Shown in pieces: positions 6,331-15,224 of a stretch of DNA of 64,000 nt. The position numbers and the translations under genes are program-made. Source of the DNA: Gottfriedia luciferensis (GTDB taxonomy: Bacteria; Bacillota; Bacilli; Bacillales; Bacillaceae_G); the NCBI RefSeq assembly GCF_001712755.1, contig NZ_MDKC01000036.1, positions 124,001 to 188,000 of the forward strand, read 5' to 3'. The notes under the pieces are model-generated. The model was given only the letters and a program-made list of their open reading frames with translations. It did no database searches and was not told the DNA's origin. Every line of letters begins with the position of its first letter. Position 1 is the first letter of the stretch.

Positions 6331-8862
6331 TTATATTCCACACTTCAACTGAACTTGACAATTATCGCATGTATTACAACCACCATGTTCAACTACAGTA
6401 CCTGCTAGGCAGATTGGACAAGTGTCTCCGTTTTCTACACCAACGTTACCTGTTTTAACTTGTGAAGTTTCATCAGGATCGTTATTCGTTTCATCTTTTA
6501 TCGTTTCAACTGTTTCTAATTCTACATTTGTAAAATCATTTTCTTCATTAGTTAGCGATAGTACTTGGGCATCACGTGAACCGTCTACATATACAGTCCC
6601 GCCTTTTGCTCCACCTTTGTGTAATCTTTCATACACTTTTGCTACTTGTTCAACAGAATAACCTTTAGGAGCATTAACTGTTTTACTAATTGAAGAATCA
6701 ATCCATCTTTGGATAATACATTGAACATCAGCATGCGCCTCTGGAGAAAGGTCCATTGTTCCAACAAATTGTTCAGGAAGATGTTCAATCATCTCATAAA
6801 CATTTTCTTCATTTACTTCATATCCATTTGCTTCTAACCATTCTAGTGCGATATCAGCTACAACTGGAATGAATTTACCTAATCGTCCTGAACGGAAGTA
6901 TACGAAGTTAAAATAAGGCTCAAGTCCAGTGCTGACATTCATCATCGTTCCAGTACTTCCTGTAGGAGCAATTGTTAATAAGTGCGAATTACGAATGCCG
7001 CTTTCTAAAACAGCTTCACGAATTTCTTCAGGCATTTTCTTCATATATCCCGAGTTAATAAAACGTTCGCGTCCATCTTCAAAAGTCGATAAGAATGGGA
7101 ATTCTCCCTTTTCTTCCGCTAATTCAATTGAAGTTTTATAAGCAGTAGTTGCAATCACTTCAAAAATTTGATCAACTAGTTTGTTGCCAGCTTCCGATCC
7201 ATATACTAGGCCACAACGGATTAGTAAATCATGTAACCCCATTACACCTAATCCGATACGACGTTCACCTTTTGCTTGCTTTGTATTCTCTTCTAGGAAA
7301 TACGGCGTTGCATCGATTACGTTATCTTGCATTCTCGTTCCAATTTGAACAGTTCGTTTTAACTTTTCCCAGTTAACTTTACCATTTTCCGTCATTTCAG
7401 CTAAGTTAACAGCTGCTAAGTTACAAACAGAGAATGGAGCAAGTGGCTGCTCTCCACAAGGGTTTGTTGCAACTACTTTTTGACCATAAGAAACAGCGTT
7501 TGTCATTTTGTTTGCATTATCTAAGAAGAAGATTCCTGGCTCAGCAGAATAAGTTGCACAAACATTGATTAAATCCCAAAGTTCTTTTGCTTTTATTGTG
7601 TGGTACGTTCGTACACCATATCCACGTGCAGCCCATTCACGTACATCTCCACATTCCTGCCATTCTTGATCATAAATTAAACGCATTTCATCGTCATAGT
7701 TTTCTAAATCAGGGAATTGAAGCTTGTACTCTCCATCATTTTCAACTGCCTCCATAAAATCATCAGTTAAACAAACAGATATATTTGCACCTGTTAAAAA
7801 CTCAGGGTTATGAACTGAATACTTACCACCGTCATTAAGCAGTTCTTTTGCCTGTTCGATTTCAGGTGTATTTAATTTCCCTTCAATTGTTGCAATATGA
7901 ATTAAAGCTTCATAAGCTGCTTTTTCAGTTGCATTAATTGGCTCGAACTTTAATTTACGCTCTACTTCTTCACGAATTAATTTCGATTTTGTAGTTTGCG
8001 CAATATAGCGTAAAACCTTTGGATTTTGGTTCTTTGATACGATGAACTCTACAATATCAGGATGATTGACGTTCATCATAATCATTTGCGCACCACGTCT
8101 TGAACCACCTTGAATAACTAAATTGGTTAATTCAGATAAATCATGTAACCAAGAAACTGATCCACTTGAACGTCCATTCACACTATAAACAATCGCATCG
8201 CGAGGACGTAAAGTTGAACCGTTTGTTCCAACGCCACCACCACGTGACATAATTTCCATTACCTTCTTACGGTGTTCACCAATCCCATCACGAGAATCGT
8301 GAATATGAGGCATTACATAACAGTTAAAGAATGTTGTTGAAGCTCCTGTACCGGCACCAGCCAAAACACGTCCCGCTGGTACAAAAGTTTTGTTAGCTAA
8401 AATTTCATAAAACATCTCTTTTACTTCGGAGAATTTTTCTGGAGTTTCTGCAGATGCAAGCCCACGTGCAACACGGTCTGCAATTTGTTCGTAGAAGATT
8501 TCAAGTGGTTTGTCTACTTTATTAAATGCAACTGTAATGATTGCTCCGTCTTCAAACTGAGAATCTAATTGAACAGTTACTTCTTCCTGACTATTGTCAA
8601 TAGCAATTACTTCACCATAACCACGACGAGGAAACTTTGGATCATCCTTATATGTTAGTACAACTAGGTCACCTACACCTAATGTAACAAGTTTAATATC
8701 TTTAAATGCGTATCGATCTAACATAACCGTTCTAGATACACCTTTAAATGTTGTTTTATGCATCTTTGGATTAATAGGTGTAATCATTGGAAAATGCATT
8801 ATGTCTTGATTTAATTTCTGTATATTCGCAGGTAATTCAGCATCAATTATTGTATTTATCAT
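6331..8862 (-). CDS. nrdJ: Adenosylcobalamin-dependent (class II) ribonucleoside-diphosphate reductase
   Basis: 843 residues from ATG 8862, chosen because AGGAGG (8876-8871) lies eight bases upstream; an in-frame extension to 8943 lacks such a site. Class II reductases make deoxyribonucleotides using a B12-generated thiyl radical, with or without oxygen. The first redox Cys is in FFNCYVMPHI (Cys181), and NPCGEQPLAPFSVCNL near residue 469 carries the radical Cys, the catalytic Glu and the second redox Cys. GGGVGTNGSTLRPR and APTGSTGTMMN are further active-site loops. The C-terminus is a Cys-rich zinc-ribbon-like tail (CPIC, HGGCNTCDNC) as in TIGR02504-type proteins, used for thioredoxin reduction or nucleotide regulation. 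No cobalamin riboswitch is visible upstream. Confidence 0.95.
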   Translation of the reverse strand: MINTIIDAELPANIQKLNQDIMHFPMITPINPKMHKTTFKGVSRTVMLDRYAFKDIKLVTLGVGDLVVLTYKDDPKFPRRGYGEVIAIDNSQEEVTVQLDSQFEDGAIITVAFNKVDKPLEIFYEQIADRVARGLASAETPEKFSEVKEMFYEILANKTFVPAGRVLAGAGTGASTTFFNCYVMPHIHDSRDGIGEHRKKVMEIMSRGGGVGTNGSTLRPRDAIVYSVNGRSSGSVSWLHDLSELTNLVIQGGSRRGAQMIMMNVNHPDIVEFIVSKNQNPKVLRYIAQTTKSKLIREEVERKLKFEPINATEKAAYEALIHIATIEGKLNTPEIEQAKELLNDGGKYSVHNPEFLTGANISVCLTDDFMEAVENDGEYKLQFPDLENYDDEMRLIYDQEWQECGDVREWAARGYGVRTYHTIKAKELWDLINVCATYSAEPGIFFLDNANKMTNAVSYGQKVVATNPCGEQPLAPFSVCNLAAVNLAEMTENGKVNWEKLKRTVQIGTRMQDNVIDATPYFLEENTKQAKGERRIGLGVMGLHDLLIRCGLVYGSEAGNKLVDQIFEVIATTAYKTSIELAEEKGEFPFLSTFEDGRERFINSGYMKKMPEEIREAVLESGIRNSHLLTIAPTGSTGTMMNVSTGLEPYFNFVYFRSGRLGKFIPVVADIALEWLEANGYEVNEENVYEMIEHLPEQFVGTMDLSPEAHADVQCIIQRWIDSSISKTVNAPKGYSVEQVAKVYERLHKGGAKGGTVYVDGSRDAQVLSLTNEENDFTNVELETVETIKDETNNDPDETSQVKTGNVGVENGDTCPICLAGTVVEHGGCNTCDNCQVQLKCGI

Positions 8863-8886
8863 CACCTGTTCCTCCTCGCAAAAGAT

Positions 8887-8920
8887 TATATCGATTTTAC
8901 CATATATCGATATATAGGTG
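8887..8920. promoter_or_regulatory. Palindromic element upstream of nrdJ
   Basis: ATATATCGATATAT (8902-8915) is a perfect 14-bp palindrome and a related TATATCGAT lies at 8887-8895, about 15 bp away. Two such sites at this spacing just upstream of a ribonucleotide reductase recall paired NrdR boxes, but the sequence does not match the NrdR consensus well. Treat as an operator candidate only. Confidence 0.3.
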
Positions 8921-9227
8921 TTCTCTTTCTTTTTAACACCCATATGTAGTATTCATCCCGTCTCAACAAGATATAAATATACCGACTTAAGAAGTAAAAG
9001 TCAATGTAAACGACTGAAATAAACTTATTTAAATTTGCACTATTTCCTACAAATTTCATTGACAAATATAAATTTTACTACGTGATGTTAAAAAACAACT
9101 ACAAGAATTCCTAATTCATAAATATACTTCAATGGAAAGTTTGTTCATATAATTTTTTTTATTAAGTATGCTAATTTCTCTTTTAAATAGTGTACAATTT
9201 ATAGATATTAAAGAATGGAGAAATCAC
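8921..9227. other. Divergent intergenic region between nrdJ and the thioesterase gene
   Basis: About 300 bp, strongly AT-rich. A TACAAT (9193-9198) could be the -10 of the rightward gene. I see no riboswitch, B12 box, repeat or additional reading frame. Confidence 0.5.
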
Positions 9228-9722
9228 ATGGTAACTTGTAGTGAAACAAGAGTCATTAGAACAAATTTAGTTCTTCCCAATGATGTAAATAGTCATAACA
9301 CTTTGTTTGGTGGAAAATTAATGAATGACTTAGATATTATCGGAAGTATATCAGCAATGAAATTCTGCCGATCTTCAATCGTAACTGCTTCAACTGATTC
9401 AGTTGACTTTCTTCACCCAATTACAATGAAAGATTCGGTGGCATTCGAAAGTTATGTAACTTGGACTGGTACCTCATCATTTGAAGTTTTCGTGAAAGTA
9501 ACTGCAGAAAACTTAAGAACTGGAGAAGAGAAAATCGCTGCTACTGCTTTTTTAACTTTTGTTGCACTGGACGAGGAAGGTAAATTAATTAAAGTTCCAC
9601 AAATTGTTCCCGAAACTGAGGAAGAAAAATTCTTATATCAAGGCGGAGAAGAACGAGCTAAAATCCGTAAAAATAGAAGACTTAAAAGTAAGGAATTAGC
9701 AGACTTTTTTTACAAAAAATAA
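9228..9722 (+). CDS. Acyl-CoA thioesterase, hotdog fold (YkhA/YciA-type)
   Basis: 164 residues from ATG 9228 (AATGGAGAAATCAC upstream); a longer frame from 9168 lacks a ribosome binding site. The family hydrolyses acyl-CoA to free fatty acid and CoA in the cytosol. The signature NSHNTLFGGKLMNDLDIIGSISAMKFC near residues 22-47 carries the active-site Asn/Gly-Gly and Asp of the hexameric YciA/BACH group, followed by STDSVDFLHPI, which is a typical second strand. The length is usual for a single hotdog domain. It stands alone, with a terminator shared with the convergent metallopeptidase gene. Chain-length preference is not predictable. Confidence 0.88.
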   Translation: MVTCSETRVIRTNLVLPNDVNSHNTLFGGKLMNDLDIIGSISAMKFCRSSIVTASTDSVDFLHPITMKDSVAFESYVTWTGTSSFEVFVKVTAENLRTGEEKIAATAFLTFVALDEEGKLIKVPQIVPETEEEKFLYQGGEERAKIRKNRRLKSKELADFFYKK

Positions 9723-9757
9723 AAAATGGGCCGACTATTGTCGTTCCCATTTTTTAT
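9720..9757. terminator. Bidirectional intrinsic terminator
   Basis: AAAAAATGGG (9721-9730) pairs with CCCATTTTTT (9746-9755), with an inner CGAC/GTCG stem. A and T runs on both sides let it stop the thioesterase (plus) and the metallopeptidase (minus) transcripts. Confidence 0.85.
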
Positions 9758-10465
9758 TTATACGGTCATTTTCCAACTAGATAACGCTAACCAATTTTCT
9801 CTTTCCTTATATTCTGGAATAATTTTACCGACAAGTCGCCAAAAAGACCTGTCGTGATTCATATGAACCATATGGCACATTTCATGGACAACAACATAGT
9901 CAATCACCTTTTGAGGTGCCATTGCTAGTTTCCAATTAAATGTTAGTTGCCTTTTTGAATCACAAGTCCCCCAGTTTGTTTTACTATCAGTAATACGAAT
10001 TGAAGATGGCTTTACTTTAAAATTACTTTGATACTTCTGAATACTCTTTTCAACTATTGCTTTAATTTGTTGGTAATAAAACCTTTTAAGTGCCTGTTTT
10101 ATTCGTTCATCCTCTAGTTGTTTTACAATAATATTTAGCCTATTCCCTTCAAAAACTACTTGATCTTGCTGAATACTTTCATCGTGTGAAATTTGTATAG
10201 GATATGAATTCCCTAAATAAAGAAATGTCTCACCGAATTCATAAGTCCGTTCTTTTGGACCACGAAGTCGCTCCTTCATTTCATTTGATTTTTGAAGAAT
10301 CAACTCCCAATTAGCCTCTAAAACTTCGATGACACTTTTATCAGGTGTATCTTTAGGAGCCTGAACCTCAACGTTTCCATAAGCATCTATATAAATACCG
10401 ATCGATTTTTGCTTTTTATATTTTATATTAAAACTGATTGTTTCATTTAAATATGTATGTATCAT
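9758..10465 (-). CDS. YgjP-like zinc metallopeptidase domain protein (DUF45, SprT/M48-like)
   Basis: 235 residues. The zinc site is visible as VVHEMCHMVHMNHDRSFW near residues 193-210: H-E-x-x-H plus a downstream His in the N-H-D-x-x-F-W motif. WGTCDSKRQLTFNWKLAMAP just before it is the other hallmark of the YgjP/DUF45 family. The N-terminal half is a beta-rich domain with the typical start FNIKYKKQKSIGIYID. No signal peptide, so cytosolic. YgjP-like proteins often stand near restriction-modification genes, but none is visible here and the substrate is unknown. A cre-like sequence lies about 110 bp upstream (10577-10591). Confidence 0.85.
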   Translation of the reverse strand: MIHTYLNETISFNIKYKKQKSIGIYIDAYGNVEVQAPKDTPDKSVIEVLEANWELILQKSNEMKERLRGPKERTYEFGETFLYLGNSYPIQISHDESIQQDQVVFEGNRLNIIVKQLEDERIKQALKRFYYQQIKAIVEKSIQKYQSNFKVKPSSIRITDSKTNWGTCDSKRQLTFNWKLAMAPQKVIDYVVVHEMCHMVHMNHDRSFWRLVGKIIPEYKERENWLALSSWKMTV

Positions 10466-10576
10466 TTATTTATCACCTATCGTTAACCTTCTAATCCTGA
10501 ATCTTTTCAATTATATAATATACTACAGTAGAAGCAGTGTGTAGACAAAGTACTAAAAACTTGATTCTCAGACTGA

Positions 10577-10591
10577 TTGCAAGCGTTTAGC
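10577..10591. promoter_or_regulatory. cre-like sequence (weak candidate)
   Basis: TTGCAAGCGTTTAGC differs from the consensus WTGNAANCGNWNNCW only at the conserved C near the end. It lies upstream of the metallopeptidase gene, far from its start. Confidence 0.25.
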
Positions 10592-10660
10592 GGGCAGTCT
10601 GCAACACTCTACTAAACAAGTGTTGCCTTCAATTATCCAATCTGCTTACTCACTTTGAAT

Positions 10661-11476
10661 TTACAATTGAATACCATCAGTTGAAATTGTTTCAAAGCGA
10701 GTATGATTTAAAAGATCTAAGTTTCGTTCAATATTTTTGGATTCACGAAAACGAATTGCCCATAAGCCAGCTTTCAGCATCCAACTACTTGGACGTGCGA
10801 CCATATTTCCAATTGATGCAACCTCATTATCATGCACTTTTATCAGCGCTTCCCACTCACTATCATTAGCTACAGCAAGCTTTTTTGCAAAATCCCATGC
10901 ATAATTTCGAGACTTCTCTAGACTAAAGTTTATGATTGCCTTTGAAGCTTTTGGGTCAACATGATCTAAAAAACCAATCCAAGGTGAAATTCGATCCATG
11001 TCATCCCTCACCTCATCAACTAATGATGCCAAAATACTATTTATTTTCATAAAGTCATTGTAAAGCGATAAAATATCTGTGCCTTGGCATACCTTCGCTG
11101 CAGCTACTCCTAGATCTAAATTAATATGTGCATTAATACCAAGCAACAAATGCTGTAACAATATAGATTGACGGTTTTCTGCGTGTCGAAACGCTAATTG
11201 CCAACTGAGACTTACAGGTTCTCCATTTAAATAGTTTTTAAGTGCTTTTAAATAGAAATTTGCAAAATTTACATCCAGCCTTTCCATTCTTGTCCCGTCT
11301 TCGAACTGATTATTTAAAATTCCAACTTTCACTTTAATCGTTACCAATCGATATAAAGAAGCAAAATATCCTAGTTTGCTTTTTGTTTTATTGCTCATTG
11401 AAATAATCTCATCTAACTGTTCAATTACATCATCAATTGTATTTGCGTTTCCTATATGATTTAATAGACTATTCAT
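10661..11476 (-). CDS. DUF5995 family protein
   Basis: 271 residues, cytosolic, no catalytic motif that I can name. The segment RHAENRQSILLQHLLLGINAHINLDLGVAAAKV near residues 127-160 is the family hallmark (the LQHLLLGxNAHINLDLxxA string), preceded by NFYLKALKNYLNGEPVSLSWQLAF. Conserved His and Asp/Asn residues in this block could bind a metal, but that is a guess. Members are found in actinobacteria and Bacillus without a known role. A good AGGAG precedes the ATG. No neighbour suggests a pathway. Confidence 0.75.
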   Translation of the reverse strand: MNSLLNHIGNANTIDDVIEQLDEIISMSNKTKSKLGYFASLYRLVTIKVKVGILNNQFEDGTRMERLDVNFANFYLKALKNYLNGEPVSLSWQLAFRHAENRQSILLQHLLLGINAHINLDLGVAAAKVCQGTDILSLYNDFMKINSILASLVDEVRDDMDRISPWIGFLDHVDPKASKAIINFSLEKSRNYAWDFAKKLAVANDSEWEALIKVHDNEVASIGNMVARPSSWMLKAGLWAIRFRESKNIERNLDLLNHTRFETISTDGIQL

Positions 11477-11645
11477 TACTCACTCTCCTAACTGTTGTGA
11501 CAAGTACGTTGTATTAGATTTGTTAATCAATATGCTATTTGTTTTAAAAAGATACTTCTAATGGTGGAGATATCTTTTGATATTCAGTGCGTCTATTGAG
11601 AATTCCTTCGTATGGCGAACACTTCATAAACTTTCCTTAAATAAT

Positions 11646-11678
11646 AAAAAAGAGCAACTCATCGCGAGTGCTCTTTTT
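11646..11678 (-). terminator. Terminator of the FtsH-like gene
   Basis: AAAAAAGAGCA (11646-11656) pairs with TGCTCTTTTT (11669-11678) around a 12-base loop. T runs occur on both sides; the natural client is the minus-strand gene ending at 11763. Confidence 0.7.
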
Positions 11679-11762
11679 ATTTATTTTTGACCAATATTTT
11701 AGAATCAATAAAATCCACAAGGAACATCGAATACCTTGTGAATTTCCATTATAGTTCTTTTA

Positions 11763-13490
11763 CTAACTCTGATCGCTTTCAGGTAATTTATCAAAATCCT
11801 TAAGCAATCCTTGAATATTTTTCTCATAAACAGTACCAATCTTTACAATAGGTGGTTCAGGACGGGTACGTGCATAAATGCTTTCGTAAATATCTTCTAT
11901 TTCTTCGCCTGTTAAGTCACCTCTTTTTAGCAGCTCTTGTGCAATTGAGTGTACAAAATCTGCGTGTTCGGTAACAAGTTTTTTTACTTGGCTCATTTGG
12001 TCCTTTAGAAGAAGGTTAATTTTTGGTCGTAGCGCTCTAAGTCCTTCTGCTTGTGAGCCTAGTGCATTCCAACTGAATAACTCATCGCCCATTCCAACTA
12101 AACCTAAATATGCACCAGCAAGTAGGGTTGCTTGTTGTAGATCAGATGTGACACCGTTTAATTTCTTGTGGAGAAACTCTTCTTCTACTGCTCTAGCCGC
12201 CAAACAAACTTGGATTGCTGCAAGTATTTCGCTGTCGCTTCGATTATATCTTTCTGTTGTTGGCTTAGTCGCGGCAAGCCCAAGTGCGTCACCCCTACGA
12301 ATAATTGTTACCTTCCATACTCGATCGTGTGGCTTTAACAAATATTGAGCTACGGCGTGACCTGCTTCATGGTACGCTACATTTCTCTTCTCATCTTCAC
12401 TCATAGATCTAAGTGGCTGCTTCAGTCCCCACTCATACGTTTCCATTGCATCTCGGAAATCAGTGTAATTTGCAACCTCAGCACCTCGCTGATGAGCAAT
12501 TACGACAGACTCATTCACTATATGTTTAATTTGTGCTGGACTATATCCAATCGTATCAAGAGCTGCTCGCTCTGGTGTTAAAGATGAATCGATTTTCACC
12601 TTTTTTAGATAATATTGGAAAACATCAATACGTCCATCATAATCAGGAGAATCTACCCAAAGTTTTCGGTCAAAACGACCTGGTCGAAGTAATGCTTGAT
12701 CAAGTACATCTGGTAAATTGGTAGCTGCAATCGTCAGAACTGCTGGACGCTCAGCTTTCTTTTTACGTAACCCGAGTGATCGAAGAAATTTTGCTATTTT
12801 AGAAGTATCAATATTTGGAGGATCCATTTGTAGTAAAAGTTCATTCAATAATCCAGTACCCATTCCCATACCGAACATTCCTCCGCCACCTGCTCCTCCT
12901 CCTTGACGAGACATACCAATTGCGTCGACTTCATCGATAAAAATGATACACGCTCCGTAAATATTAGCTAACTTTCTAGCCTTTTTGTAAATTCCCATTA
13001 CTTTCAAATTCCCTACACCAAAGAACATGTTTTGAAAACTTGGAGCCGAGGCATAAGCAAAAGGTACTTGGGCCTCATTCGCAATAACCTGTGCAAGATA
13101 AGATTTCCCTGTACCCGGAGGACCACAAAGCAGCAATCCACGAATAGCCTCTCCACCCATCTCTTTAAACGTTTTAACACCTTTTAGTAATGTTACGATT
13201 CGTTTTGCATTTTCAACAATCTCAGGGTTTCCACGATAATCATCCCACGTCGATCCAGTCTCACCAGGTAAAATCCAATAAGTACGACCTCTAGCTAGAA
13301 ACCAGAAAATTGCTACAAATTGGATGATCGCCATGAAAATCATAACGGCGAACTGAAATAAAAGACTAACAATCGATATTGCTACACTCCAGTATGTTGG
13401 CCCCCCTTTAGTAAGCACAACACCAATAAAAATAATAACAGCTAACCAAATTAATACTCTTCGCCATTTAACCCATTGATATTTTGTCAT
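11763..13490 (-). CDS. Membrane-anchored AAA+ zinc protease, divergent FtsH-like (M41)
   Basis: 575 residues from ATG 13490 (AAGGAAG ten bases upstream; an in-frame ATG at 13496 adds two residues, and positions below count from it). Two adjacent membrane helices (about 14-28 and 38-66) are joined by only about 10 residues, so the large extracytoplasmic loop of ordinary FtsH is missing. The AAA module has Walker A GPPGTGKS (125-132), Walker B IIFIDE (184-189) and an Arg-finger region RPGRFDRK (271-278). The M41 site is HEAGH (376-380) with third ligand Asp452 in GVTSDLQQAT. Unusual points are a Gly-rich run with Met/Phe (199-213) after Walker B, a charged insert before the second region of homology (about 230-250) and a pore loop MFFGVGNLK. 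Probably a membrane quality-control protease. Confidence 0.85.
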   Translation of the reverse strand: MTKYQWVKWRRVLIWLAVIIFIGVVLTKGGPTYWSVAISIVSLLFQFAVMIFMAIIQFVAIFWFLARGRTYWILPGETGSTWDDYRGNPEIVENAKRIVTLLKGVKTFKEMGGEAIRGLLLCGPPGTGKSYLAQVIANEAQVPFAYASAPSFQNMFFGVGNLKVMGIYKKARKLANIYGACIIFIDEVDAIGMSRQGGGAGGGGMFGMGMGTGLLNELLLQMDPPNIDTSKIAKFLRSLGLRKKKAERPAVLTIAATNLPDVLDQALLRPGRFDRKLWVDSPDYDGRIDVFQYYLKKVKIDSSLTPERAALDTIGYSPAQIKHIVNESVVIAHQRGAEVANYTDFRDAMETYEWGLKQPLRSMSEDEKRNVAYHEAGHAVAQYLLKPHDRVWKVTIIRRGDALGLAATKPTTERYNRSDSEILAAIQVCLAARAVEEEFLHKKLNGVTSDLQQATLLAGAYLGLVGMGDELFSWNALGSQAEGLRALRPKINLLLKDQMSQVKKLVTEHADFVHSIAQELLKRGDLTGEEIEDIYESIYARTRPEPPIVKIGTVYEKNIQGLLKDFDKLPESDQS

Positions 13491-13672
13491 AAACATTACT
13501 TCCTTCTAGGGAATTTTTTGAATATTCTATGAAAAAATTAGCCCATTGGTGCCTAGAAATATATGTATGCAAAAACTAAATAAATTTGTGTATTTAAATA
13601 AAATAAAAAAACCTCTTTGTCATAGGCATTTAAGTTTGTTTACAAAGTCCAAAAACTTGATTTCAAACTAAA

Positions 13673-13695
13673 AAGCCCCCATTTGATGAGGGCTT
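13673..13695 (-). terminator. Terminator after the small membrane protein gene
   Basis: AAGCCC (13673-13678) and GGGCTT (13690-13695) form the stem; the minus strand continues into TTTTTAGTTT. It lies directly behind the stop at 13702. Confidence 0.7.
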
Positions 13696-13701
13696 CAATA
13701 C

Positions 13702-13998
13702 TTATTGAAATTTACTAAATATGTCTTTCAAATACTTAATAACGATTGCGATTCCAGCAATGAAATAAAATGTTATTAAAATCCATCCTGTAGGATCAAG
13801 TCCAAACATTGTTATTAAAAACTTCAGTGGAAAAATGAAGTATAGAATATCCTTTAAATATCCTAGTATAAAAGATGTATCGAATGAACCTTTCCAGAAT
13901 GAACGGATAAATGCTATTACAAAATCAAGAATCATTAATCCAGTAACTGCCCAAATAGTATATAGCATCCAATCCGCAAGTCCGAAGCCTAAATCCAT
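13702..13998 (-). CDS. Small integral membrane protein of unknown function
   Basis: 98 residues from ATG 13998, preceded by AAGGTGG at the right distance; the frame extends to GTG 14010 but without a better site. Three to four hydrophobic segments cover most of the length (about residues 6-26, 44-62, 68-90), and the C-terminus is basic (KYLKDIFSKFQ). Size and topology recall holins, but nothing phage-like surrounds it. Own terminator follows, so it is monocistronic. The call does not go beyond membrane protein. Confidence 0.65.
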   Translation of the reverse strand: MDLGFGLADWMLYTIWAVTGLMILDFVIAFIRSFWKGSFDTSFILGYLKDILYFIFPLKFLITMFGLDPTGWILITFYFIAGIAIVIKYLKDIFSKFQ

Positions 13999-14367
13999 AG
14001 TTATCACCACCTTACATCATACTATTCAAAGAAAATAGGCTGGTGATATGAATTTACTTAATTTTCAGATAATATTTTTTAAACCTTTTAATGAGCATTG
14101 TTCTGTTCTTTATCCTCGTGTTTATCATATTAATTTAATAAGAGATTAATTGCTAAAAATGAGTCTAAGTTCCCACTTCATATTTACTAAAAATACTCTT
14201 TTACTAAAATTTATTATATGGAAAAGACAGAACATTCCACACTTCAAATTGCCTAACTAACCGTCGTTTTCCAGCTACACTATAGCCCAACTAAGCATAC
14301 CCAAGTTCCCCCATCTGTACTTGAACATAAAATATTAGTAAAAAAATATAGAAAGGGAGAAATAGTA
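13999..14367. other. Intergenic region without visible genes
   Basis: About 370 bp of AT-rich sequence between divergent genes. I see no reading frame, hairpin or repeat beyond the ribosome binding site AAGGGAG (14353-14359) of the next gene. Confidence 0.4.
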
Positions 14368-15099
14368 GTGGGATTATTTATAAATAAGAATGAACACCCT
14401 GATGTCTTTAAAAATAATGAAACAATACAAACACCGAATCAAGGGCTTGTTCGGCATAATTACTTAGCTGAACTAATGGAAGAACAACAAAAAAATAACA
14501 TGAGCCTGGAAAAATCAATCTCTGAATTGAAGCCACGATATGAGCAATTGGAAGAATTGCAAACAAATCAGTGGAATCATGTTAAAAATCAAATAAATAG
14601 TCTCATAGGTAGTAACCATGAGCGTGAACAATTTGAAAGAATCATGATTCAGCGATTAAATACATCGGACGCAAATGAAAGTCTGGAAAAAAAATCGTTG
14701 ATTGATAAAATGATTAGTTTAAATGATGCTTACACAGAATTGGCAAAGCGATTGGAAAAAAGTGAATCTGATAATCAAGCTCTCTCATTACAACTTGATA
14801 AGCTAATTGAAAAACAAAATGAAGTAGCTCATGGATTATTACAGCAAGAGGAATTTCAACATGGGGTTTTAGATCGCCTTGATACGCAAGAAGCAATGAT
14901 GGATAGAATCTCTCACCAGCTCAACAACTTACGCTCGATTATTTTTGAACGAGCAAGCTATATCACGACAAAACTTGAAGACAGCTATAAACTAACAACT
15001 GATTATATTTATAAACTAATAAATGGTACAGATAAGCCCAAATCCTATACTACTACGGTGAGCACAAAAAAAGAGGAAAAACAAAAACAAGCAGACTAA
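14368..15099 (+). CDS. Coiled-coil protein of unknown function
   Basis: 243 residues starting at GTG, with AAGGGAG nine bases upstream. Nearly the whole protein (about 30-200) is highly charged and helical with heptad-like spacing of Leu/Ile (for example LEKSISELKPRYEQLEELQ and LSLQLDKLIEKQNEV), so a long coiled coil is likely. No signal peptide or membrane helix; the C-terminus is Lys/Glu rich. I do not recognise a family. It is a single gene, ended by the bidirectional terminator at 15165-15217. Confidence 0.7.
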   Translation: MGLFINKNEHPDVFKNNETIQTPNQGLVRHNYLAELMEEQQKNNMSLEKSISELKPRYEQLEELQTNQWNHVKNQINSLIGSNHEREQFERIMIQRLNTSDANESLEKKSLIDKMISLNDAYTELAKRLEKSESDNQALSLQLDKLIEKQNEVAHGLLQQEEFQHGVLDRLDTQEAMMDRISHQLNNLRSIIFERASYITTKLEDSYKLTTDYIYKLINGTDKPKSYTTTVSTKKEEKQKQAD

Positions 15100-15164
15100 C
15101 TATATGGCAAATGCTCAATTGGAGAATAGTTCGAAATCCTTTTTAAGTTTAATTCGATCGAATA

Positions 15165-15217
15165 TAAAAAAAGCTTCTCGAAGTCTGCACTTAGACTTAA
15201 TCGAAAAGCTTTTTTTA
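15165..15217. terminator. Bidirectional intrinsic terminator
   Basis: AAAAAAAGCTT (15166-15176) pairs with AAGCTTTTTTT (15207-15217); an inner stem AGTCT/AGACT and TCGA/TCGA lengthens it. It separates the coiled-coil gene (plus) from the GNAT operon (minus). Confidence 0.8.
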
Positions 15218-15224
15218 TGTTCAC

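Noticed and set aside
8863..9165. Cobalamin riboswitch in front of the B12-dependent reductase
   Set aside because: No B12 box or long structured leader is visible on the minus strand; the region is simple AT-rich sequence.
10601..10626. GCAACACT/AGTGTTGC inverted repeat as terminator
   Set aside because: Neither strand has a T run after it; may be chance or a weak structure.
13702..13998. Small membrane protein as a phage holin marking a prophage
   Set aside because: No endolysin, integrase or structural phage genes in the window.
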